Shown here in pieces: positions 35,219-48,149 of a stretch of DNA of 64,000 nucleotides. Position numbers and translations under genes: made by a program. This stretch comes from Pseudoscleropodium purum (Eukaryota > Streptophyta > Bryopsida > Hypnales > Brachytheciaceae): the NCBI GenBank assembly GCA_963969395.1, contig OZ017797.1, forward strand, positions 19,468,001 to 19,532,000. The letters run 5' to 3'. The notes beneath the pieces were generated by a model. That model saw only the letters and a program-made list of their open reading frames with translations. It ran no database searches and had not been told where the DNA came from. How positions within the stretch are numbered: position 1 is the stretch's first letter; every line of letters begins with the position of its first letter.

Positions 35219-38200
35219 CTAGTCTACCCATGTGGCTTGAGTCATCTTGGCGAAGAATGAATATGCGTCACTGACTTCATTAATCTGCACTCATTCACAG
35301 ATTACAAAAAGAAGACTATCAGCAAAACTTTCTTGCACAGCATTGTTAAATGGTTGCGTAGAAGCTTGCTTCAAAGCATCACTCAGCGTTGACTTGCTCT
35401 GACATCCAATCTACTTTAATCAAAAGAATTTTGCACTCACAAAATTAGCAACAAGTGCAAATAAGTGTGCTTGGAGCAGTATTTCTTGAGCCCAAAGTCT
35501 ATGAGGTTGTGTTGCTCCTAAGAAGTAAAGGTGATAATGTGTGGATTCACACCAGTAAGCAGTTGGTATGTGAAATTGTGGTTGCTTGGACACCAAAATC
35601 CAACTGTGACAAGGTTGTAACTGACAATCTGTAGGATCGAGAGTTGAACTCACCATTTTCTGCGTAGGCTGCCCACATCCGTGCCCTGATTTTCTAGCAA
35701 TGCGCGCAATGATAGGATTTGTTTGCGGACTATCATCCAGACTTGTGCAAAGCTCATGTTGAAGGGTCTGATTCACGACCACCACAACAATTACCAACAT
35801 CAATATCGTCATTTTATCATGTAAGTAATTGTGCACAATGCCTACTTGCCTACAAGAGTTTCAGCACAAGTACGCCAGTGACCTACCTCAAAATACCACA
35901 TTAATTATAGACTTCGAGTGACATAATGGTGACTAAATCTGCTGCACAACAAAGCTACTGACGTGCGCACCTATGCGTGAACAAATTAGGAGTTGGGTTG
36001 GAGATACTCACCGCGAGCAATTTGAGAGAATGAAGGGGAACCACTCTATCATCGTGGTCGGCCGTCAAAAGCATAGTGGGAGGGTACTGCACTCCAATCA
36101 GCTTCTCCCACGGTCTTCTCACATTATGGAGAGGCGAATATCTGAATCGACCAAAATTAGGGGGCTTAGAGGTGAGCAAAGAGATGAGATTGAATCTTTT
36201 GAAACCCAGGGAATGTAAGTGGATACACGCCATTTCTGTGAGAAATGTCTCAATTAACAGCGGACAAGGATTCGGTTACAGTAGGGACAAAATCCATAGT
36301 TCGAAAGACAGTTCTTAGCCACTTGAAGCAACACTCACCTGATGAGATACTGGAAGTCTTCCTCCTTCTCTGAGCAGCCGTAGTCTGTTATCCATGCATG
36401 ACCTGCACATACCAGGTTCGATTCACTCCGTCAAGTGTTATTCTTAAGTTTGATTCTCAACTCATCTAGTATTATTTAATTGTCTCTTATCCAGTGTTAT
36501 CTAGTTGTAACTTATCCAATATTATCATAAAGTTAACCCTAGATTCGCAATTTACCTAGTGTTTTTTATCTAGTATCATCATGAAGTTGCATTTTTCAAG
36601 TCAGATTCTGTTCACGGGGGCAAGACGAGCTGCAACTCACCAATTGTAAACTTGTGGAACCGTAACATGTCCATCACACCCACATGAGCCAAAGCGCATC
36701 CATATAAATCAGGCCTCTGCAGAACAAAAGATGATCATCAGTAAGATTACTTGCGGCAGAATTCCCGGTTACATATTCTCGCATTCAAGCCGCGTATGTC
36801 CGGTTCCGTAATTAGAGTTACCTGATTGATGCAGGCGGCCACAAGCAATCCGCCGTTACTGGAACCTTCAATGCACAGCTTGTTGGATTGTGTGTAGCCC
36901 TCCCGAATCAAGTATTCGGCACAGGAAATGAAGTCATCGAAGCTGTTCTGTTTCTTGGAGAGAGAGCCATCTTTATGCCAATCTTCTCCATACTCCCCAC
37001 CTCCCCTGATGTTGGCTACAGCAATGACCGCACCATAATGGCGAGCAAGGACAAGGCGAGACACACTGAAGTTGGGGGTGAGACTAATGTTGAATCCTCC
37101 ATATCCAACAAGGAGCGCTGGGTGATTACCGTCCGACACTAAACCCTTTTGAGCTATTATGAACATGGGGACCTTGGTTTCATCCTTGCTTGTAACGAAT
37201 ACCTGTCGGAATAATCATTAATTAGGTCTAGTATTTCTGCTTTACATTTACCATGTTGTCATCTGGATGAACACTCTGTACATTGAGCATGTGGGACGTG
37301 AAAGCAGTAACCTATACAACCCTTGAAAGCAGAGTGATTTGCAGAAGACAGATTTTCTCTATACATACCTGCTTGGTCTCGAAAATGGAGCGGTCGAAAT
37401 TGTAAGGGCCAAATTCACGCAGAACCTGAACCTCCGGCTCAGGAGCACTTAAATCACACCTGTAGACAGTCCCAGGAGTCAAGAAGCTGGTGAAGTTGAA
37501 GAAAATCTCGGGGTCTTTGCGAGTGCCGGATGTTGCGTTGACAGTGCCAATCTCTAAGGGGAGCCTCCTAATAAAATCACCGGTTTCAAGGTCATGTATC
37601 TGAAGCACATGCTTCACATCGCTAATGTAGCAAACTAGGAGCTGGTTGGTATTGACACAATTTACAGAGGTAATTACATTGGTTTCTGATTCAGGAATCA
37701 CTTCTAACCAGATGGCTGGGTTTTCGACATTGACTCGGACTATTTTATATCTAGGGGCATTTCCGTTGGTGAAGAACGTAAAGACCGGTCCGTCATTGGC
37801 GATATACGAGAACTGAGCTTCAAAGCTATCAACTAATCTCTGAAAAGGAAGCAAGGTCTTCGTACCACGAAAACCTGCTAGACCCTCAGGAAGGGCACTA
37901 AGGTCGCAGAGATAAAGTCTGTTCACCGGGTCGCATCCTTCGCTGATGGAAAGCACCAAGTACTGCAATGATACAAAGGTCGTAGTGTTCAGTTAACTTA
38001 ACGAAGGAGGGAGATCTGTGGTGGAATACTGTAAGTAGACATAATCACAAAGCAGAACAGAGGTTCTGCGAACAAACCTGGCCATCCTCGGAAATTTTTG
38101 CATCAGATAACCAAGACCCATGCTCTGGTTCTCTCCAGCACAAGATATCCTCAGATTGCTCAGTGCCGAGAAAGTGGTAGTAAAGCTCGTGAAATAGGTT

Positions 38201-39759
38201 AATGTCAGTCTCAGTCCCAGCATCGGTACTTCCTTTCTTCCTGCATCGACATCATCAAAACAGTGAACATCAAATTGATGTCCTTGCAAGTGTGAAAATT
38301 ACTGCAGCTACTGTGATCATCTAAACCTAAAACACCCGCAAGGCACAATGCTAAAATTTCCGATTGATGGCAGCTGCCTTGTAAGAAGATTCACTTGGTA
38401 TCAAGCATGACGTACTTGGGTTCTGGAAAGCGGTTGTAAAAGAAACCCTTGTGGTCGTGAGTCCAAGCTATGGACGTAAATTTGACCTGCCGGAAAAAGT
38501 CATACAACCGCAAGTCAGCATATTTCCGCGTCCATCTTACACAACCATGTCATTAACAACTGAATATGACATCACACCTTGCAAAATGAAAAGGGATGAG
38601 AAAACTCCTACCCAAGAGAGCATGTCGGGCTCCACAACTCGGTCCTTCACACGCATAACTTTGATGGTGATCCAGTCGCTTCCACTTGAGCTAAGTCCAT
38701 AGGCAACATACTCGGCATTCTCGCTGAACCTCCTCGTTGACAGAGCCACAGTGCCATCAGTACTCAATGTGTTGGGATCTAGAAGTATTTCGGACTCCCC
38801 TGTTTCGAGGTTCTGCAAACACCACCGCAATCTGTAAAGCTTCGACTCTCCTTGGAACTCATAGTACGATGTAGCTAAAAGCTAAAAACAGGAGGACATT
38901 TACAAAATTCGTAGTAAGGTTGAGTATACTACTTGCACCACTTTCAGTATCTTAATTAATTTGATTTTGGGGAGATCACTAAAGAGACAAATGTGTTGAG
39001 ATCAAATTTATATCGGACTGTATGCAATTTCAACAAGGGAGGTTGGAGACTATTACAAGTGACAACCCCATTTCTTTTCAAAGATCAATGGCCAGACATT
39101 TTGCCAAGTCATGCTTACAACAGTATACGAGACGGGATCATGTCCTAAACTGTTTCAGTATCCTCCATCTTCGTGCAAGAAGTGTTCACCAAGAGTTGCG
39201 TGGCTGACAATTACCTGCATGTAGAGCGCAGCCTGTGACTGCAAGCCGGTGTTGTGGTTGTAGAAGCAGTAGTTGCCGCGTTTGGTAGGGCATCCATAGC
39301 GGGGGTAATTGTAGAGCGCAGTTACTTTCTTCTTCAGTTTCTCCCGCGTGTCGCATTTGGCGAGAATCTCGTCCGCCAACTCAACTTGTTTCTCGACGAA
39401 CTCTTTCACTTCGGGTGCATTTGAACTCTCCAACCTGAAATAACATTCGCATGATCAGACTCATAACGCGTTCTCAAATTCGTACATATAACAACTCTGT
39501 CTGTTAATCGTGTCCCAATGCTCGAAGCATAGACTCCACTCACTGTGCCAAGAGGACAAAATTCTTCAAAGAATGCGCTGATTTGAATCTAGATTTTGAA
39601 TTCAAAGTAGGAAATGGCGGAGTAGGGCTGGCGCCAAAACGAGTACCAGCGGTACGGGTCCGGAACTAGAACGCCGTGGTACTCATCAATCACTGATTTG
39701 TCCCGCCGGACGCTGGGGTATTCGATACGTTCGAGCTCCTCCTTTCCTAGTGACCCCAT
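35219..39759 (-). CDS. POP: Prolyl oligopeptidase (serine peptidase family S9A), 12 exons, complete
   Basis: Cytosolic serine peptidase that cuts short peptides after proline. Exons: 39647-39759, 39215-39434, 38612-38812, 38416-38486, 38078-38240, 37369-37962, 36822-37202, 36641-36716, 36339-36402, 36012-36141, 35654-35767 and 35219-35284. Every intron is GT-AG, all phases agree, and the sum is 2193 nt or 730 residues, the family's usual length (about 710-730). The protein starts [20 protein letters not shown] with the DPYRW motif. The beta-propeller covers roughly residues 75-440 ([34 protein letters not shown]). The alpha/beta-hydrolase domain follows ([26 protein letters not shown]). The catalytic triad is Ser569 (GSSNGG), Asp658 ([13 protein letters not shown]) and His700 ([10 protein letters not shown]). 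No signal peptide. Odd: Cys702 replaces the usual alanine after HG, and the motif is GSSNGG rather than GGSNGG. Otherwise clearly functional. Confidence 0.96.
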
Positions 39760-40209
39760 GATCTTCGCTTCAATCTACAGAGTCTGAAATTATTCACTGC
39801 AGTCCCCAACGTCTTTCCAATGGCGGCTTCCAAATTCTTTGCAGGCTCTGTGGTTAAGAAGATCGAGAGAGCTGAAGGAGAGAGCGTCACTGTCAATCAC
39901 GCACAACGATTGCGTCATCAATACTGATCATCATTCTACATTTGACGGCAACCTGTTCAAGGCGCTGCTCTCCCTCACAACAAAAAACATCTGCGAGCGT
40001 GTATTCCGAGTCTGTCTTCGGCATACAATCACTAGAAGAACAGTGAAACTACAAGCGGCGCAATACACATTCCTTCACAATACACAAACCTTCACAGGAC
40101 ACTCGACGGCGAGCCTCCTACATTTCATTTCCAGTCAGTCTACTCAAGTCTTCAAGCAAAGACAGAGAATCAAATGCATTAGGCTCACAATCATCTTCTA
40201 ATCAGAGAA

Positions 40210-40506
40210 ATGCAGAGTCGATCAATTCTTGCAGCTCTCCGTCTCTCTCGTTCGCCACGAACACGACTGTCACTGCGTCAATTGCAAATCCCCTTTCGAT
40301 ACTGTAAAAACTCAGCTTATGACGAGCTGAGGAAGAACAGTGCGGACGTTTGTAGTGGTAGAACATCTGAGCCCAGAGACTCACTACGTACCGGTACTCG
40401 ATCCAGCAAAGCAGGGAACACTAATAACGAGAATGACGACACTCTTCCAAAACAAGCCCCACAAGCTTTTGATAACGAACGAGGAGAATCGGGTGAACTG
40501 AAGTGA
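40210..40506 (+). CDS. Possible first exon of a small, presumably mitochondrial protein
   Basis: ATG at 40210 opens 98 codons. The first 35 residues are rich in Arg, Ser and Leu with no acidic residue (MQSRSILAALRLSRSPRTRL), as in a mitochondrial presequence. The rest is hydrophilic (SSKAGNTNNENDDTLPKQ). A donor-like AA/GTGAGC at 40501-40507 could splice to a pyrimidine-tract acceptor ending at 40718 (TTTTTGCAG), adding WGLDSHDAYT before a stop. Composition and base content resemble the neighbouring genes, not the AT-rich flanks. I do not recognise the mature part. It is transcribed away from POP, whose ATG is only about 450 bp away, so a shared promoter is possible. Confidence 0.4.
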   Translation: MQSRSILAALRLSRSPRTRLSLRQLQIPFRYCKNSAYDELRKNSADVCSGRTSEPRDSLRTGTRSSKAGNTNNENDDTLPKQAPQAFDNERGESGELK

Positions 40507-40729
40507 GCTCCCCAAAGAACTAACTTACCAACCGTTCTCGCTGTCATAAAAAAGATCAAAACTCTGACCCAAAGGAAATGTAAAAGGTAAACGTAATAAT
40601 AAAAGAAAAAGGTGTCTACAGTTTCATCATCAGCTGCTGTCTCGTCCTGTGAACATGACAACATTATTCCTTCTCCAGAGCAAGTACTGTCTATCTTACT
40701 TTCTTTTTGTTTTTGCAGGTGGGGCCTTG

Positions 40730-43450
40730 ACTCTCATGATGCATACACCTGAAGACAGGTGCCGTAGATAGGCCTGGCATGATTATTGTCACGTTAGTTA
40801 AATTGGTCTGCCCAAACTTGTGACATTCAAGTTCACATATCTTTAAAAAATTTGCCCCCAGAGAACGAAATTGTCGTAACTCGAAGTCAGAGATAAAATA
40901 CACAGCTACGGGGCGGAGCATACTGCACCTCTGAAATATGAAAACTACGACGGTACACAGTACCATTTGCGCACTTGAAAAAAATATACAAATCTCTTCA
41001 GTAATCCCATTTCAACTCATATGACGATGTTGATTTTGACGAACTTGGAATTCTCACTGTACTCTTCAAATGTCAATCGAAGTTTAAAAAACCCTATGAC
41101 GAACTGATCCCGTGAAATGGCAGGAACTTCCAAAGCAGGACAGATGAAGCTAGCCAGGCCATTATAAATTGCAACCCAAAATTAATGCAACTCGTAAAAT
41201 CGGCGTGAACGCAAGCACAAAAATTCGGAATTTTTCTGTTGAATCCGTCGTCGTAATCGCTCGATTATACCCAGATTCTTCATACCCATGCATGCGGTTA
41301 CTGGATGAACAGGGCTGGATCGAGAGAAACTCGTGCTCTACTACCGGCCTACTCCATTTCTGCAAAAGAAATCTTGATCGGTTCTGCAGAAATCTTTTCG
41401 GTTTTTAGGACCTGGCAGAAATTTGACACAAACAGTTCAGTTTGAACCTGAAAGCTTCCAGGGTGATATATACATAACTCATAGAAGGCTGCGCCAACTA
41501 TAGAACGAAGCGTCAACAACGGAGTACTGCTTGCAGTGAGACCAGCGCAATGCAACAACCTGCCAGTGAACGAGGCCATCACCCTGGCAATGTTCATAGA
41601 GTTCAAAAAAAAACAGCCCATAGGAATGTCTATTATATTAACCTTGTAAGGATGGGCCGGTCTCCACTGAAATCATCATTTTCTAATACCGTGGGAATCA
41701 ATTGCTCATAAAAATGGAAAAATATTCATTGGAAGTCAAACTATTGTAGAAGAAGTACCCTTTTCACAACAAATCTTGGAGGATGAATAGTTGCACTTTT
41801 GTCCTGTATAAAGGAATTCTCCATCATCCATCAGACACTTAGTGTCCACAGCAGCCTTACATGGTTAAGCACACAGTGTCACAACTCCTTGTCACAAAAT
41901 TTGTCAAGTTTTCATCTATGAGAAATATCATCCAATTATTTCATTCAACATTCATGTTGAAAACCTAGAGTGCAACAAGTGAACATTCTTCTTCGATGTG
42001 AGTGCAACAATTAGTATTCCACTTCGAAGTTGCTAGTATCTATTATATATAATTCCACAATCACATCCCATTAACATGATTTCATCCATTTGGATGCTCA
42101 TGTATTCATCCTCACGTGTTTTCATCAACCTTTTGTTTCTTGGCATCGTGGGGCCAGATTGCACCATTTCAAAATAAATTTCTACTTTTCATTAGATAAA
42201 AATAATCTTTTTTCACCAAGAAATTCTTCATTTCTATTAAAAATGTAAATCAAGTCGCAAAATTTAAATGAAGAAGTGCACAAATATGATTGTAAAGTAT
42301 TTTTTGGTCCAAAAGATAGATGAATGTAGAAATACAATTTGCTTCAACAAATTTTCAATGATTTCCATCCCCGCACTTTTTCTTAAAGTAAAAAAAAGGG
42401 AAGAGGGGATAATTGCCATTCAAAATCAATTGCAAATACTTTTCAGTTTCAATTCCAACTAGAATAAACTAGAGAGAATGTGACATATTCAGTCTCTTAC
42501 AACATGTTTCCTACAAATATTCCTTGTTGTCATACTAAGGGATATTTTCACTAATGTTTTACACCTTGAAGCAGTGTCATTCTCTTTGCAACTGATTGCA
42601 CAAATTTTTAGACTTTTTTCCAATCACAAGTAAGGATTTCAAACTTCTTACACAAGAAATCCATCATGGATTTGGGACGATCACAACCCCATCATGTGTC
42701 ATGTGGATGAATATTTGATTATAAAACAAGCATTCATAAAGGTTTCAACATGATTTTTTCTTTTTCTTCAGCTTTATTTTTGTCTCTTCATTCAGGTTCT
42801 GCATGTGACCTATTTACATGCAAGAACATGGAAACCCAAATGTGACAGTTTTCCACTCTCATGCTGGGATAAAATTGTAAAATTAATTATGAGGCGGCTT
42901 GTCAGTGCCAGCTGTAGTGCCTGCCTCATGCACGTGATACAGTGCACCTAGTCTAATTTATGAATTATTGAATTACGACTAGATTCATTGGATCTCCTCG
43001 AAATGGTTCAAATCTCACACCGACACATTTGTAGAAATCTTTTAATTTAATTTTTATTAAAAGGATGTTTCCTTAGTGTTTAAAAAGATTCAAATTAAAT
43101 TTTTAAAAGAGGACTATCGAAGTTATGAAAGAATGCATTGTTTAAACACCATATGAATAAGTTATGAAATTTTAGAATATTTTCTTTAGGTGCATCAAGA
43201 ATTGATTCTAGTAGGCTTCCCTTAACCCTCGTGAATATTCCAATTGAATACATTTTGTGTTAGGGTTGTTAATATGTGAGCCTAAGATCTTAAGTGTATG
43301 AGCTTAGGAACCTAGGCATTTGTATTATAGGTACCTATATTATCAACGCCTTCCATGGATATAGGATACCTATATTATATGTATGTATGTTATAAGCACC
43401 TTCAATGGTCATTGGGTACCTACTTACACCAAGACTCAAGGCTCGTAGGC
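40730..43450. other. Intergenic region at the edge of the gene island
   Basis: Mixed composition to about 41650 with short open frames on both strands (41169-41408 +, 41349-41621 -) that lack domains, then AT-rich. No gene, RNA or element boundary recognised. Confidence 0.4.
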
Positions 43451-43460
43451 TCACTAATTT

Positions 43461-43765
43461 TAGGCTCACACACTAGCATTGTTGCATCTTGTGTTATCAA
43501 TTACATTTAAATTTTAGTGTTACTTTTAGGTTCAAATGTAGGGGTCCCATTTGGGGCATTTTTAGGCTCACACTAGCATTGATGCATCTTGTGTTATCAA
43601 TCACATCTAAATTTCAGTGTTACTATTACGTTATAATGTAGCGATCACATTTTGGACGTTTTTAGGCTCATACACTACCATTGTTGCATCTTGTGTTATT
43701 AAATCACATCTAAATTTCAGTACTACTTTTAGGTGAGCGGTTCTAATGTAGGCATTGCATTTTGG
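43461..43765. repeat. Tandem repeat, three units of ~101 bp
   Basis: GTTGCATCTTGTGTTAT recurs at 43481, 43581 and 43683. Each unit begins TAGGCTCACAC-like and continues with CACATCTAAATTTCAGTGTTAC and a CATTTTGGGC-like end. Units are about 85-90% similar by eye. Confidence 0.88.
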
Positions 43766-43769
43766 GCAG

Positions 43770-45349
43770 TGGTGATGATAACAACAAAGGTACAAAGTTT
43801 AGACTCTATCAATGCAAAGCTTCTTCCTCCAAATCTTCCTCCTCCTCTTCCTCCAACCTTTTCTCCATAGCCAACAAAACAAAACCAAAAAGAATGGATT
43901 ACCCAACTGCAGGACTCTTGTGAGTTTGCACAATCACAAAATCAAGAGCAGGCTCATAGAAGATTGGAAAAGTGCAAAATTATCATGAAAGAGGACCAAG
44001 CAGTCGGCATTGCAAGATTTTTGAATCTTATTCCCTTGAATTCTATCCATTGTAAAGCTGTGGAGGAGACCTGGCAAAAGCAACCAAATCATCCGCTGTA
44101 GAAATCGAGCACAGAGTGTGCTGCTTTAACAAAAAGCTTGATAATGTGGTCTACACGAGTTTCATTGTAGATTGTCTACGGTTCAAGCAATTGTTTCTTT
44201 GAGGAAAAGCAAGAGTGGCACGAAATGAAAGAAATCTCAAACACCGGTTCTTTGTCCATACACAAGATTGGCACAAGATGAAAGAAGTCTCATGAGAGGA
44301 TTTTCAAGAGGCAGGGAGGGCTGGTTCAAGGCCATTTCCATGGATGATCCCTTGGTAGTCAAGGAACAACTGTTGTTAGATTTTTTTCTTTTCTTTTGAA
44401 AAAATGAAAAATGAAAAAAAAAGGTTGAAAAAATAATAATAATTTTTTAATGATGTGGCAGTCATTGTGCCACGTCAAGCTGCAGGTGCAATGAGTTCCT
44501 AAGGTCTGAAAACCTCAGGACACTCATAGCCCTCCAATGCAGCTAAAAATCTTCTAATGCAAACATTGATTCAATCTTAAGTTTGTCTATATCAAAATTG
44601 GTACAAGATGAGAGAAGTTTCAAACATTGGTTCAATCTTTGTTTATATCAAGATTGGTAGAAAATAACCACATGTTCACAATGTCACTGAATATAAAAAG
44701 CACATTCTTTTGAACCACTATGCGACTATACTAATAATTCCATGTATGATATCTATATTAGAAGGTACTACATTGACATATGAAACTTTGGGCAGCAACA
44801 ATAGTAGCATTGGGGGAAAGACAAAAAATTTAATTGATGTATTTGTGTGTTTGCAATCTCTTCTTTTGTCAGCATCAATGAAAATTTTGTAATAATTTCT
44901 TTAAAATTTTAAATTCATATCTCTTCCTTACAACACAATCATTGACAATTGTGCACAACTACACAACTCCTAGTGATATCTAGTGTCATGTTACATTTGG
45001 GGTTACTTACCCTATCACTTGAGTCACGTCAATTCTCTTTTAATTCTCTTTTGGTTGACAAATAGTGTTCAAATTGACATTTAATACTAGTAACATTATT
45101 TAGTGGTATTCTTGATATTCAATGCACTACTTGTCAATATGATCACTATTAAAAATTATACCTAGTGACAAATAATGTTCATATTGACCTTTTGTATAGG
45201 TAAATCTAGTAGTTTTGCTTACATTTAGTATTAGAGTTCATCAACAATGTTACAAACACTATATATCATTAATAATGTAGTTTTTAAATCCTAAAGTTCC
45301 AAGGCCTCTTTTTGCACATATAATTCCACTCAAAATTGTTACTTCTATT
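43770..45349. other. AT-rich spacer with possible MITE fragment
   Basis: Around 44440-44560 there is GATGTGGCA..TGCCACGTC and a CTCATAGCCCTCCAATG segment reminiscent of the inverted repeat at 7107-7510. Nothing else recognised. Confidence 0.35.
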
Positions 45350-45353
45350 TTAA

Positions 45354-46294
45354 CTCCTAAAGGTCGGAGACTATGTTTTCACCAAAATCACTCCGAAACT
45401 GCCATTTGTAGTACAACTGCTAATTTTTAGGATAATAAACATTTTTGGACACATGTAACCATAGGATCTTATAGTAAACTTTTTTGAGAATATGTGGAAA
45501 AAATTTCAGAAACTTCCGCCATGTAGATTGCAAGACATTAGCATTTGAAGTGATAAATTTCCATTTGGAGGCCCTGTGAAAATTTGGGCAGTTGCATTTC
45601 AGAAGGTCTTATTTGTATGAAAAAATGTTCAAAATGGTTGTTACTCTTTAAATTCATTTTTCAAATCAAGTTGGATACATGCTTGAAAAATTTCAAATCA
45701 TTTGGATTCATACAACATATAGGAAAAAATAGTAAGTAGAAAGGAGTAGAGAATGATTCAAAATACTAAATTGTTAACAATTTATTTATGGAATTGAAAA
45801 ATGCCAATCCCAATGGTTGTAATGTTGTAATAAATAATATACACCCTATTTTTTTTTTTTTCCAAAAATATTCAAAATTGAGTTAAATAAAGAACTTCAA
45901 AGTTTGTTTTAGAATATAAATTCAATAACAACGTGCAAATTCCCACAAACTAAATTTTCTCATAACTTTTGACTCATTGATCAAAATGGAATGATTAAAA
46001 TCTTTTTAAGTATATATAAATCTAAAGAACCAATTTCAAATTTTAATTTCTTAAGAAAATGATTTTTAAAGAAGTTTTTTTTTGCCCAAGGTGCCCGTCA
46101 AGCATAGAAAAATATATATCATACAATTAATTTTTAACCATGAAGTCAAAAGTTATGAAAATTGTTGGTCCCTAAAGCTACTCCTTGGGCACATGTTGTA
46201 TTAAAATTTCAGCAAAAAAAAATGAAAACTCCATTCGTAGTGAGCTACCTTAAATTTCCATGTTGCCAAAAAACGCAATTTGGGCATTTAGGGG
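45354..46294 (+). mobile_element. TTAA-flanked piggyBac-type non-autonomous element, copy C (941 bp)
   Basis: TTAA (45350-45353) is followed by CTCCTAAAGG, and TTTAGGGG by TTAA (46295-46298). The interior is collinear with copy A (5273-6204): CTATGTTTTCACCAAAAT, CATAGGATCTTATAG, ATGTAGATTGCAAGACATTA, GGAATTGAAAAATGCC, then GCTACTCCTTGGGCACATG. A further partial copy of its first third (TATAGGATCTTGC, TGTAGATTGCAAGAAATTTG) follows at about 46300-46430. Confidence 0.82.
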
Positions 46295-46434
46295 TTAAAA
46301 TGCAAAAACTTTAAAAATTATTTTTTGAACATCTAGCTATAGGATCTTGCATTAAACTAGTATAAAAAATGTGTGGAAGAAATTTCAAAAGCTCTTGCTA
46401 TGTAGATTGCAAGAAATTTGCATTTAAAGTAAAG

Positions 46435-47545
46435 ATAATAGTGCATTAAAGGGGATTTGAGGGCAACAGTAGCCTATTTTATGCATATGTCCTTCGCTAT
46501 TCCCCCTATAGGAAAGGAATGTCCGGTTGTCAGAAAAAAAAATTCAAAATTTTTATAATAATAAATATTATTATTATTACAATACAAAAAAAATTAATTA
46601 ATTTTTTAATTTTGATAAATGATGTGGCACTCTCTTAACCACATTAGATTGTATTGTTGGCAACGTTATTCCAATATTTTTATGGTTAGGAAACCCACAG
46701 TCTTATAGAAATTTCAAAACTCATATAATGTTTTTTGTGTAGCTTGTATGCCTTCATTTTAAGGCTTTGAATCTTCTTTGCTTAAATTTTTTGTAGTACA
46801 CATACTAAATTATATATAAATTGAAGATTAAGTTGAAATTCTAGAAAAACAATTCAACGAAAACACACTTAATTTTCATTCTTTGAAAATTTGTTAAGTT
46901 TTTAGAAATAGATTTGAGATTGAACAAAAAACTAAAATGTTAATATCTCTAAGATGGAATTGAAACACAATAATCTCAATGGTAATATTGTTCTAGCAAG
47001 CAAACTATGAAGCAAACTTAACCTTGTCAAACAATTTTTTTAAATTGTGAAAATTGCCTTTAAATATAAATCCTATAAGTTATTTTTTCGAGAAGATACT
47101 TAGATTGCCTACAATTTTTTCATCACTAGTCCAAATAGATTGAATCAAATCTTACTACATAGACAAAAACACTTCCCGTGAAAAACAAAATTTTGAAAAA
47201 AACTATTTTGATTTTTTTATGATTTTTTTGTGTTGTCCAACAATTGCCATTTTAGACTTAGGGTGGTACAACTTTTGCTTTGGGGCATCAATTAAAGTAA
47301 AAATCATTTTCTCCCCAAAGCTGATGTGTTTTCCTATCTTCAAATCAGAAAAAGTTTCAAAACATCATGATGAAAATAGAGACCATATGCCTACCCAAAA
47401 TCCATTTTGTCCCCCAAGATCCATTTGAAACAAATGCATGTCTTACCTTCAATTTGATTTTTTGACTTTTTGAACTTTCAAATCATTGTACATCACTACT
47501 TTCTACCCAATCTTTCCCAATATCCAAAGGGAAGAGATAACAATA
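46435..47545. other. AT-rich spacer
   Basis: No supported features; the open frame at 47219-47428 has no domain. Confidence 0.45.
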
Positions 47546-47550
47546 AGATA

Positions 47551-48145
47551 GGGTGCTCTAAAAGCAACCACTAACATGGAGTGGTATATTTTGTTTTCTT
47601 CAATGTAACCACAATGCACATTTTAGGAGGTGATTGCTTTGAATGACCATTGCATTTAAACTTCAAAAATCGATAGCTAATTCCATGAAGGTCCAAAAAA
47701 TATGAAACAACTTGGATTACATTCCAATTCTATTTTTCTTCCTATTGAAATTTACTGAAAATTATTTCAAGGCATTTCACTGCACACACCCCCCCCCCTC
47801 AAAAAAAAAAAAAAAAAAAATGCAATCATCTCTTAAAAGGTCACCGTTTTAAAAAGCAAACTAAAGTAGGAAGTTCTAAAAGCCCACAAGCTCTGAAAGT
47901 GCCCACTTCCTTGAATGCACATTATCTAGACATGGTGCTTTTTTACAGCCATCAGCAATGTACAAACATTGTACATTGTAGGAGGTGGAGGCTTTTTGAG
48001 CCCTATGTCATTTCAACTTCAAAATTCCATAACTAATTCCACAGAGCTCCAAAAAATACGAAACAACTTGGGTTAGAAGCCAATTCTACTTGTCTTCCAA
48101 AAAATATTTACTGAAAAATATTTCAAGAAGTTTCACCTCCCCAGA
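47551..48145. repeat. Direct duplication of a ~250-bp block, ~310 bp apart
   Basis: Block 1 (about 47551-47790) and block 2 (about 47870-48145) share CTAAAAGC.., ATGCACATT, TAGGAGGTG, CTTCAAAA, TAATTCCA, TCCAAAAAATA.GAAACAACTTGG and TATTTCAAG..TTTCAC. Between them lie C10 (47789-47798) and A20 (47801-47820) runs. Confidence 0.75.
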
Positions 48146-48149
48146 AAAA

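Noticed and set aside
36390..36425. GGTTCGATTC tRNA B-box-like sequence (also near 1288 and, reversed, 29568)
   Set aside because: No A-box, acceptor stem or anticodon arm at the right distance; all three lie in introns or exon-flanking DNA.
39821..39928. Short frame MAASKFFAGSVVKKIE... on the plus strand
   Set aside because: Only 35 codons before a stop, no good donor seen; kept only as a note in the bidirectional-promoter finding.
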